Shown here piece by piece: positions 57,458 to 64,000 of a stretch of DNA of 64,000 bases. The first letter of the stretch is position 1. Each line of letters begins with the position of its first letter. This DNA comes from Neorhizobium sp. NCHU2750 (GTDB lineage: Bacteria > Pseudomonadota > Alphaproteobacteria > Rhizobiales > Rhizobiaceae), in contig NZ_CP030827.1 in assembly GCF_003597675.1 (NCBI RefSeq), forward strand, positions 620,001 through 684,000, read 5' to 3'. The notes under the pieces are model-generated. The model ran no database searches. It had not been told where the DNA came from and worked only from the letters and a program-made list of their open reading frames with translations. The position numbers and the translations under genes were made by a program.

Positions 57458-58264
57458 TCACATTCGGCCGTTGATGGGCGTGGATTGATCGGCGCTTTCA
57501 GAAGCATGGCTGTCGGGCACATGCAGGCCGCATTCGCGCTTCTCGTCTTGTTCCCACCACCATCGGCCGGCCCGTTCGGGTTCGCCGGGCTTGATGGCGC
57601 GGGTACAGGGTTCGCAGCCGATCGAGGGATAGCCTCGGGCATGCAGCGGATTGACCGGGATCGCCTCGGCCGCCACATGCGCCCTGATCGTCTCGATATC
57701 CCAGTCGGCCAGCGGGTTGACCTTGATGAGATCGCGCTCGGCATCATATTCGGCAAACGGGGTGGAAGCACGGTTGCCGGACTGGCCGCGGCGCAAGCCG
57801 GTCACCCATACCTGAGCACCCGAAAGCGCCTTGGCGAGCGGGATCAGCTTGCGCACATGACAGCAGGCATGACGGGCTTCGACGCTGTCATAAAAACCGT
57901 TGAGGCCATATTTCGCGGCATAGGCATCGATATCGTCCTCATCCGGATAAAACCGGCGGATCGTCATGTCGTAACGGTCCTCGGTCTCGGAAATCAGCTC
58001 GACGGTTTCCTTGAACAGGCGGCCGGTCTGGAGTGTGGAGACCTCGATCGGCAGACGGTGGGTGCCGATCGCCGCAGTAATCACCTGATCCTCGATACCG
58101 AGCGAGGTGGTGAAGACGGCATGGCCTACATCCGAGGCCAAGGACAGGCGCTCGGCAAGGTCGAGGTTGGCAAGCTTCCTGTCCAGTTCGGCAGCCAGGA
58201 TCGCGGAACGGATCGTGTTGCCTTCACCATATGCGCTCAGCTCAATCACATCATGCGGTGTCAT
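57458..58264 (-). CDS. cysH: Adenylyl-sulfate reductase (thioredoxin-dependent)
   Basis: A 268-residue protein. PP-loop-like fold with TTSLGIEDQVI; Cys134-Cys135 in CCHVRK plus Cys217 and Cys220 in GCEPC bind a 4Fe-4S cluster; ECGLH (Cys245) is catalytic. This Cys set marks APS-using reductases. Makes sulfite for cysteine synthesis. First gene of the cysH-cysD-cysN order. Confidence 0.95.
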   Translation of the reverse strand: MTPHDVIELSAYGEGNTIRSAILAAELDRKLANLDLAERLSLASDVGHAVFTTSLGIEDQVITAAIGTHRLPIEVSTLQTGRLFKETVELISETEDRYDMTIRRFYPDEDDIDAYAAKYGLNGFYDSVEARHACCHVRKLIPLAKALSGAQVWVTGLRRGQSGNRASTPFAEYDAERDLIKVNPLADWDIETIRAHVAAEAIPVNPLHARGYPSIGCEPCTRAIKPGEPERAGRWWWEQDEKRECGLHVPDSHASESADQSTPINGRM

Positions 58265-58626
58265 TGTTCTTCTTTCATCAGCAAGTACTGGATTATTGCC
58301 AGTTCACCCGCGCGATGACAGGAAAAGCCGTTTCTTCCGCTCCAGCCTGAGAGCAAATATCTCTAGAAAGAGCCGCTCACACAGAAAACTCGCCGCCTTA
58401 ACCAAAAGTGACTGTTTTTCAGTCCCCATATGCCCGCATAGGTTTGTAATTTCTCGTCATTTGCGCTACTTCAGGGTCAGGTGTGCAATGCAGTATCCGT
58501 GCTTGTACGCATGCGACCGCGAATGTCGCTTTCAGGCTATTCGTGAGCGCAGGGAATGCAAGGTGTTGAGCGGCGGCGTGAGGACGAAATCGGCCTCGCG
58601 GCGGCGTTGTCGTTGATGGTTGCGTG
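58265..58626. other. Divergent promoter region cysH / Rrf2 regulator
   Basis: About 360 bases between cysH (leftward) and the Rrf2 gene (rightward). No gene seen. It should hold the promoters for both, and binding sites for the adjacent Rrf2 regulator. I see no clear operator palindrome by eye. Confidence 0.4.
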
Positions 58627-59091
58627 ATGATATCCCAGAAAGCGAAATATGCGTTGCGGGCACTGGCCGCCCTGGCGCAGGCCGACCCGGACGAACCGAT
58701 GCTGATTTCGGAGATCGCGGTCCAGCAATCTATCCCGAAGAAATTTCTGGAACAGATCCTGCTTGACCTGAAGCGCTCCGGCATCGTCGTGAGCCGGCGC
58801 GGCAAGCAGGGCGGGTATCTTCTTCTGAAGCCCGCAGACGCGATTTCCTTCGGTGAAGTCCTGCGTCTCGTCGACGGCCCGATCGCTCCGCTTCCCTGCC
58901 TCTCCCAGACCGCCTATCGCAAATGCGACGATTGCGATGGCGAACATCTCTGCGAGATCCGCCACGTCTTCGCCCGCGTCGCCGACGCCACCCGCGACGT
59001 CCTGTTCAACACCACGATCGCCGACGCGATCGAAGGAGCAGGCGAGGGCACGCAAAAGCCCGCCCAGGTGCGCGAACTGCTGACGGCCTGA
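58627..59091 (+). CDS. Rrf2-family transcriptional regulator
   Basis: A 154-residue protein, start MISQKAKYALRALAALAQ. Winged helix with PKKFLEQILLDLKRSGIVVSRRGKQGGYLL, then a cysteine cluster (CLSQTAYRKCDDCDGEHLCEIR). Four cysteines could bind Fe-S, as in IscR-type members, or it may be a CymR-type sensor of cysteine synthesis. Divergent to cysH, so regulation of the sulfate genes is likely. Confidence 0.85.
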   Translation: MISQKAKYALRALAALAQADPDEPMLISEIAVQQSIPKKFLEQILLDLKRSGIVVSRRGKQGGYLLLKPADAISFGEVLRLVDGPIAPLPCLSQTAYRKCDDCDGEHLCEIRHVFARVADATRDVLFNTTIADAIEGAGEGTQKPAQVRELLTA

Positions 59092-59106
59092 GGGGGCTTG
59101 GGGCCG

Positions 59107-59123
59107 GTACCAGATTTTGGTAC
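59107..59123. promoter_or_regulatory. ParD operator candidate
   Basis: GTACCAGATTTTGGTAC: 6-base arms GTACCA/TGGTAC. Lies 23 bases before the parD start, overlapping a possible -10. Typical autoregulatory operator position. Confidence 0.55.
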
Positions 59124-59145
59124 ATTGCACCCTACGAGGTATCCC

Positions 59146-59391
59146 ATGGCGCGCAATACATCCGTTTCTCTCGGAGACCATTTCACCGTATTTGTCGACC
59201 GTCAGGTCGAAAGCGGACGCTATGGCTCGGCAAGCGACGTGGTTCGAGCAGGCCTGCGGTTGCTTGAGGAGCATGAGGCAAGGATAAAGGCATTACAGGA
59301 CGCGCTGATCGCCGGCGAAGAGTCCGGAGAGCCTCAGCCGTTCGACAACGAAGAATTTATGAAGCGCATGCGCGAAAAGCATGGGCGCTGA
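59146..59391 (+). CDS. parD: ParD-type antitoxin
   Basis: An 81-residue protein. Ribbon-helix-helix N-terminus (NTSVSLGDHFTVFVDRQVESGRYGSASDVVRAGLRLLEE) and an acidic C-terminus. Overlaps the ParE-type gene by 11 bases, a usual toxin-antitoxin arrangement. Neutralises the toxin and represses the operon. Confidence 0.9.
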   Translation: MARNTSVSLGDHFTVFVDRQVESGRYGSASDVVRAGLRLLEEHEARIKALQDALIAGEESGEPQPFDNEEFMKRMREKHGR

Positions 59392-59683
59392 CGGCGAACA
59401 AGAGTTTCGAATTTCCCCAATCGCACAACGCGATCTGGAGGATATCTGGTCGTTCACGGTCGAAAAATGGTCGTGGGAGCAAGCCGGCAAATACCACGCC
59501 GATTTGCTCCGGGTATTTGCGCAACTCGTCAGCGGTCAGGTAAAGGGGCGCGAAGTCGATGTGCGGACCGGATATCGCAAATATCCCGTCGGTTCACACT
59601 TCGTTTTCTATCGGCCGCGTTCCTATGGAATCGAGATCATCCGCATCCTGCATCGGCGAATGGAAGTCAGTCGCCACCTCTGA
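59381..59683 (+). CDS. parE: ParE-type toxin
   Basis: A 100-residue RelE/ParE fold protein (FRISPIAQRDLEDIWSFTVEKWSWEQAGKYHADLL, GYRKYPVGSHFVFYRPRSYGIEIIRILHRRMEVSRHL). It targets gyrase in known ParE members. Host gene; stabilises the region or responds to stress. Confidence 0.9.
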   Translation: MGADGEQEFRISPIAQRDLEDIWSFTVEKWSWEQAGKYHADLLRVFAQLVSGQVKGREVDVRTGYRKYPVGSHFVFYRPRSYGIEIIRILHRRMEVSRHL

Positions 59684-59738
59684 GCTGCACTGCTAGTATT
59701 GGATGTGATATCATATTATCGCAATCCAGGAGCGTGGC

Positions 59739-60242
59739 ATGCTTTCCGTATCCGTTGCGAACTCTCCGGAGGATTTCAACGCCGCTGGTGTGCTGTGCGG
59801 CGCGCTCGGCGATTGGGATGCGGCAACCCATCAGGCCAATGGCATCGCGCCGGAGATCGTCACCGGCCTGTTTCATAGCCAGACGCCGGCAAGCCTCGCG
59901 GACCGTTTTTCCGGTCCGCATTCGGCCATGCTGCTGGCCAGATGGGATGGAGCGCCTGCCGGCTGCATCGCTTTCGAGCCGTTCGACGAGACCGCTGACG
60001 AGATCCATAAATTCTATGTCGATCCTGCCTTTCGCCGAAAGGGCATAGGCGGCCGGCTGATGCAGGATCTGCTCGCGGTGCTGAACGCGAGAGGCAAGCC
60101 GCGCACCCTGCTTCAGACATCGCTCTATATGTCCGATGCCATTGCCACGTATCGGGCCTTCGGCTTCGGTCTCTGCGCTCCGTTCCGGCCGGTGCCCGAT
60201 ATCCTGCGCCCGACGGAAATCTTCATGAGCCGGCCCGCTTGA
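59739..60242 (+). CDS. GNAT N-acetyltransferase
   Basis: A 167-residue GNAT. EIHKFYVDPAFRRKGIGGRLMQDLL contains the R/QxxGxG/A acetyl-CoA motif (RRKGIG). Substrate unknown. Separate from parDE by 56 bases. Confidence 0.88.
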   Translation: MLSVSVANSPEDFNAAGVLCGALGDWDAATHQANGIAPEIVTGLFHSQTPASLADRFSGPHSAMLLARWDGAPAGCIAFEPFDETADEIHKFYVDPAFRRKGIGGRLMQDLLAVLNARGKPRTLLQTSLYMSDAIATYRAFGFGLCAPFRPVPDILRPTEIFMSRPA

Positions 60243-60393
60243 CGGCCGAAAAGGGCGAACACAAGCCGGATTGCGTTTTTGCCGATCGGGGTTTTCCCGA
60301 AGCAGCCGTTCTGCCGACTTGCCCCCGCAGAACCCATTCTTTGCCCGCCAAACCCGTCAAAGGGAAACAGTTTTGCCTTCTTTTTGCCGTCAA

Positions 60394-60421
60394 TTGACTA
60401 AGACGACCTGACCGATAGAGT
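60394..60421 (+). promoter_or_regulatory. Candidate promoter of the sulfate transport operon
   Basis: TTGACT (60394-60399) and TAGAGT (60416-60421), 16-base spacer, 37 bases before the ATG at 60458. AGGAGGGAA lies 4-5 bases before the start as a strong ribosome site. Confidence 0.55.
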
Positions 60422-60457
60422 TTAGCCACAGAACACGGGACCACAGGAGGGAACCCC

Positions 60458-61492
60458 ATGCTGAACTTTACCGACGGGATTGGCAGAAGGCTGGCGGCGC
60501 TGGCGATCGGCGTGACGCTCGCCGCAGGAAGCATCGCGCCGGCCTTTGCCGCGACCCAACTCTTGAACGTGTCCTATGACCCGACGCGCGAGCTCTACAA
60601 GGATTTCAACGCCGCCTTCGCCAAGCACTGGAAGGCCGAAACCGGAGAGGACGTGACGATCCGCCAGTCGCATGGCGGCTCCGGCGCGCAGGCCCGTTCC
60701 GTCATCGACGGGCTCGAGGCCGATGTCGTGACGCTGGCGCTGGAAAGCGATATCAACGCGATCGAGAAGACCGGCAAGATCAAGGCCGGCTGGAAGGATC
60801 GCCTGCCCAACCACGCCTCTCCCTATACGTCGACGATCGTCTTTCTCGTCCGCAAGGGCAATCCGAAGAACATCCATGACTGGGGCGATCTGGTGAAGGG
60901 CGATGTGTCGATCGTCACACCGAACCCGAAGACATCCGGCGGTGCCCGCTGGAACTATCTTGCCGCCTGGGCCTGGGCCAATCAGGAATACAAGGGCGAT
61001 CAGGACAAGATAAAGGCCTATGTCGGCGAACTCTACAAGCGTGCCCCGGTTCTCGATACCGGCGCCCGCGGCGCAACCGTCACCTTCGCCCAGCGCCAGA
61101 TCGGCGACGTGTTGCTCGCTTGGGAAAACGAGGCCTATCTGGCGCTTGATGAATTCGGCAAGGATTCCTTCGACATCGTCGTGCCGTCGATTTCCATCCT
61201 CGCCGAGCCGCCGGTCGCCGTGGTCGACGCCAATGTCGACGCCAAGGGCACCCGCAAGGTGGCGGAAGCCTATCTCAACTATCTCTATTCCGACGAAGGG
61301 CAGAATATCGCAGCCGCCCACTTCTATCGTCCGTCGAAGCCCGATGTGGTAAAGCCGGAACTGTTGAAAGCACTGCCGCCGATCAAGCTCGTCACCATCG
61401 ACGATCCGATCTTCGGCGGCTGGAAGAAGGTGCAGCCGGAACACTTTGGCGATGGCGGCATTTTCGACCAGATCTATAAGCCTGGTAAGTAA
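60458..61492 (+). CDS. sbp: Sulfate ABC transporter substrate-binding protein
   Basis: A 344-residue protein with Sec signal ([23 protein letters not shown]). The periplasmic part shows [49 protein letters not shown] and [14 protein letters not shown], signatures of sulfate-binding Sbp/CysP. Delivers sulfate to CysT-CysW-CysA. First gene of the transport operon. Confidence 0.93.
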   Translation: MLNFTDGIGRRLAALAIGVTLAAGSIAPAFAATQLLNVSYDPTRELYKDFNAAFAKHWKAETGEDVTIRQSHGGSGAQARSVIDGLEADVVTLALESDINAIEKTGKIKAGWKDRLPNHASPYTSTIVFLVRKGNPKNIHDWGDLVKGDVSIVTPNPKTSGGARWNYLAAWAWANQEYKGDQDKIKAYVGELYKRAPVLDTGARGATVTFAQRQIGDVLLAWENEAYLALDEFGKDSFDIVVPSISILAEPPVAVVDANVDAKGTRKVAEAYLNYLYSDEGQNIAAAHFYRPSKPDVVKPELLKALPPIKLVTIDDPIFGGWKKVQPEHFGDGGIFDQIYKPGK

Positions 61493-61505
61493 GTCGGGAC
61501 CGTTT

Positions 61506-62363
61506 ATGACCTCAACCACTGCCGCCATTCCGGCGCGGTGGCGGGTAAAACAGCCGAGCATCATCCCGGGTTTCGGGTTGACGCTCGGCTTTTCGCTCGC
61601 CTACCTGTCGCTGATCATCCTCATCCCGATTGCCGGTCTTCTCTGGCGCACGGCCGAACTCGGCTGGTCGGGCTTCTTCGCCATCCTCACCGATCAGCGC
61701 ACGCTGCGGGCGCTTTATGTTTCCTTCGGCTCCGCCTTCATCGCCGCTCTCGTCAATGTCGTCTTCGGCACCGTGCTCGCCTGGATCCTCACCCGCTACC
61801 GCTTTCCCGGCCGCCGGCTGATCGATGCCATGGTCGACCTGCCGTTTGCCCTGCCGACGGCAGTGGCCGGCATTGCCTTTGCCTCGCTTTATGCGCCGAA
61901 TGGCTGGATCGGCTCGCTGTTCATGCCCTTCCGCATCGCCTTCACCCCGCTCGGCATCGTCATCGCGCTGATCTTCATCGGCCTTCCCTTCGTCGTGCGC
62001 ACCGTGCAGCCGATCATGGAAGAGATCGACCGCGAGGTGGAGGAAGCGGCGGCGACGCTCGGTGCCGACCGTTTCCAGACGATATTCCAGGTGCTGCTGC
62101 CGGGGCTCACCCCCGCGATCCTCACCGGCTTCGCGCTCGCCTTCGCCCGCGGCGTCGGCGAATACGGCTCGGTCATCTTCATCGCCGGCAACATTCCCTA
62201 TGTCTCGGAAATCGCGCCGCTCCTGATCGTCATCCGGCTGGAAGAATTCAACTATGCCGGCGCCACCGCGATTGCCACCATCATGCTGCTGATCTCCTTT
62301 GCCATGCTGCTCGTCATCAACCTCATCCAGGCCTGGAGCCGCAAGAGGTATGGCAATGCGTGA
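61506..62363 (+). CDS. cysT: Sulfate ABC transporter permease CysT
   Basis: A 285-residue permease, start MTSTTAAIPARWR. Six-segment membrane protein with the EAA-type motif EEAAATLGADRFQTIFQVLLPGLTPAILTGFALAFARGVGEYGSVIFIAGN that couples to CysA. Follows sbp by 13 bases. Confidence 0.93.
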   Translation: MTSTTAAIPARWRVKQPSIIPGFGLTLGFSLAYLSLIILIPIAGLLWRTAELGWSGFFAILTDQRTLRALYVSFGSAFIAALVNVVFGTVLAWILTRYRFPGRRLIDAMVDLPFALPTAVAGIAFASLYAPNGWIGSLFMPFRIAFTPLGIVIALIFIGLPFVVRTVQPIMEEIDREVEEAAATLGADRFQTIFQVLLPGLTPAILTGFALAFARGVGEYGSVIFIAGNIPYVSEIAPLLIVIRLEEFNYAGATAIATIMLLISFAMLLVINLIQAWSRKRYGNA

Positions 62364-62387
62364 CACCTTCGTAAATTTCGCAAAAGA

Positions 62388-62515
62388 CCCCTCCCAACCC
62401 TCCCCACAAGGGGGAGGGCTTAACCCTGCCGCACTGTCTGTGCCCGGATTGGGCAGGAGTTCGCCGCTTGTCCTCTCCCCCCTTGTGGGGGAGATGGCCG
62501 GCAGGCCAGAGGGGG
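62388..62515. repeat. Second RIME-like repeat between cysT and cysW
   Basis: CCCCTCCC start, GAGGGGG end, with internal inverted repeats (CCACAAGGGGGAGGG, CCCCCCTTGTGGGGGAG). It separates cysT from cysW and supplies the GAGGGGGAC ribosome site of cysW. Confidence 0.65.
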
Positions 62516-62524
62516 ACTTTTTCC

Positions 62525-63385
62525 GTGTCTGAAACATCCCATCGAAAATTCCGCAACCCCGCCGACGAGAGCTTCGCCACCAAGCTGGTCCTCCTCGCGG
62601 TCTCGCTCGTCTTCCTTGCCTTCTTCCTCTTCCTGCCGCTCGTCTCGGTCTTCTTCGAGGCATTCCGCAAGGGGTTTGTCACTTATGAGGAATCGCTCAC
62701 CGAGCCGGACGCCTGGGCGGCCATCCAGCTGACGTTGACGGTGGCGGCGATTGCCGTGCCGCTCAACCTGATCTTCGGCCTTGCCGCCTCCTGGGCGATC
62801 GCCAAGTTCGAGTTCAAGGGCAAGGCCTTCCTGATCACCCTGATCGACCTGCCATTCTCCATTTCGCCGGTCATTTCCGGCCTCGTCTATGTGCTGCTCT
62901 TCGGCACCGGCAGCGTTCTCGGGCCACTCCTGAAAAGCTGGGGCATCGAGATCCTGTTTGCCGTGCCGGGTATCGTGCTTGCCACCGTCTTCGTCACCTT
63001 TCCCTTCGTCGCCCGCGAACTCATCCCGCTGATGCAGGATCAGGGCACCGGCGACGAGGAGGCGGCGCTGTCGCTCGGCGCGTCCGGCTGGCAGACCTTC
63101 TGGTATGTGACGCTGCCCAATATCAAATGGGGCCTGCTTTATGGCGTGCTGCTCTGCAACGCCCGCGCAATGGGCGAGTTCGGCGCCGTCTCGGTCGTCT
63201 CCGGCCGCATCCGGGGCGTGACGAACACCATGCCGCTGCATGTCGAGATCCTCTATAATGAGTATAACATGGTCGCGGCCTTTGCCGTGGCATCGCTTCT
63301 GGCGCTGCTTGCCCTTGTCACGCTCGCATTGAAAACCCTTCTCGAACTTCGGTTCGGTGCCGGCGCCGCCGGCGGCAGACATTAA
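62525..63385 (+). CDS. cysW: Sulfate ABC transporter permease CysW
   Basis: A 286-residue permease; GTG start at 62525 chosen (ribosome site GAGGGGGAC from the repeat). EEAALSLGASGWQTFWYVTLPNIKWGLLYGVLLCNARAMGEFGAV is the coupling motif. Partner of CysT. Confidence 0.92.
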   Translation: MSETSHRKFRNPADESFATKLVLLAVSLVFLAFFLFLPLVSVFFEAFRKGFVTYEESLTEPDAWAAIQLTLTVAAIAVPLNLIFGLAASWAIAKFEFKGKAFLITLIDLPFSISPVISGLVYVLLFGTGSVLGPLLKSWGIEILFAVPGIVLATVFVTFPFVARELIPLMQDQGTGDEEAALSLGASGWQTFWYVTLPNIKWGLLYGVLLCNARAMGEFGAVSVVSGRIRGVTNTMPLHVEILYNEYNMVAAFAVASLLALLALVTLALKTLLELRFGAGAAGGRH

Positions 63386-63399
63386 AGGCTTGAACGCGC

Positions 63400-64000
63400 A
63401 TGGAAGTTCGCATCAACAATATCCGCAAGGAATTCGACCGGTTCGCCGCGCTCAACGATGTTTCGCTCGACATCGGCTCGGGCGAGCTGATCGCGCTGCT
63501 CGGCCCATCCGGTTCCGGCAAGACGACGCTGCTGCGGTTGATCGCCGGTCTCGATTATCCGACGGCGGGCAAGATCTTCTTCGGCGACGAAGACGCCTCG
63601 CGCCATTCGGTGCAGGAGCGTCATGTCGGCTTCGTCTTCCAGCATTATGCCCTGTTCCGCCACATGACGGTGGCGCAGAATATCGGCTTCGGCCTTAAGG
63701 TCCGCCCTGCATCGAGCCGCCCCCCGAAGGCCGAGATCAAAAAGCGCGTCTCCGACCTGCTCGACATGGTGCAGCTCTCGGGACTCGAAAACCGTTATCC
63801 CAACCAGCTGTCGGGCGGCCAGCGCCAGCGTGTGGCGCTTGCCCGCGCCATGGCGATCGAACCGCGTATCCTGCTGCTCGACGAACCCTTCGGCGCACTC
63901 GATGCAAAGGTGAGGAAGGAACTGCGCCGCTGGCTGCGCGAGTTCCATGATCGTACCGGCCACACGACCGTCTTCGTCACCCACGACCAGGAAGAGGCAC
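63400..64000 (+). CDS. cysA: Sulfate ABC transporter ATPase CysA (3' truncated by window)
   Basis: The first 200 residues. Walker [10 protein letters not shown] (near residue 36), Q-loop FQHYALF, signature [14 protein letters not shown], Walker B LLLDEP, switch His in [10 protein letters not shown]. Energises sulfate import. The C-terminal regulatory part lies beyond the window. Confidence 0.95.
   Translation, partial: MEVRINNIRKEFDRFAALNDVSLDIGSGELIALLGPSGSGKTTLLRLIAGLDYPTAGKIFFGDEDASRHSVQERHVGFVFQHYALFRHMTVAQNIGFGLKVRPASSRPPKAEIKKRVSDLLDMVQLSGLENRYPNQLSGGQRQRVALARAMAIEPRILLLDEPFGALDAKVRKELRRWLREFHDRTGHTTVFVTHDQEEA

Overview
This window looks like a chromosome segment of a Rhizobiaceae-type alphaproteobacterium (Rhizobium/Agrobacterium/Shinella relatives). 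The evidence is the kpsM-E-T type capsule export cluster with a DUF707 gene, the cysH-cysD-cysN order with a separate sulfate ABC transporter, GC-rich intergenic repeats of the kind common in rhizobia, and phage proteins of the kinds seen in rhizobial prophages. The species cannot be named from sequence reading alone.

Layout. (1) 1-6300, host: the tail of an unknown membrane protein, then a leftward capsule export cluster (two paralogous KpsM-type permeases, KpsT-type ATPase, KpsE-type inner-membrane protein, DUF707 protein) and a small lipoprotein. (2) 6300-6376: tRNA-Pro(CGG), the integration target. (3) 6330-51780: one about 45.5-kb prophage bounded by a 49-bp perfect direct repeat of the 3' half of that tRNA. 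(4) 51781-64000, host: a membrane-bound patatin-like protein, then the sulfate assimilation genes (cysN, cysD, cysH leftward; Rrf2 regulator; parDE; GNAT; sulfate-binding protein, cysT, cysW and a truncated cysA rightward).

The prophage has a lambda-like plan built from non-lambda parts. A leftward early operon (17676 down to 6495) runs through many small overlapping genes, including a MazG-like pyrophosphatase, two DNA methyltransferases, a Lar-type protein and a deaminase-like protein, and ends in xis-like and int genes. A central immunity region holds an XRE repressor without a protease domain, a HIRAN-domain gene in the position of lambda rex, and a divergent Cro-like gene. Four related 15-bp sites form two pairs, one before each early promoter (OL- and OR-like). 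The rightward early operon has a CII-like gene, a methyltransferase-like gene, an O-like replication gene with iterons inside it, and a NusG paralogue followed by an RNA hairpin and a terminator. The late genes follow: HNH, TerS, TerL, a fused protease/major capsid protein, portal, connectors, tail (with a probable -1 frameshift in the chaperone), tape measure, tail tip, a fibre with an S74 chaperone, the lysis cassette, and an SGNH-hydrolase spike-like protein. Five reverse-strand genes sit between late genes like morons. A second integrase gene at the right end is broken by one in-frame amber codon.

The most interesting points are: (a) the HIRAN gene in the rex position; (b) the NusG paralogue/hairpin/terminator module; (c) the 1-kb same-strand overlap of the cytosine methyltransferase with a repetitive LPTP-motif ORF; (d) a family of short in-frame repeats that puts a Pro-x-Gln/Asn-type linker into many early proteins, together with shared start-associated sequences; (e) iterons inside the replication gene; (f) the pairing of an O-acetyltransferase moron with a virion SGNH esterase-like protein. 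All functional statements are read from sequence patterns and remembered family features; no database search was run.
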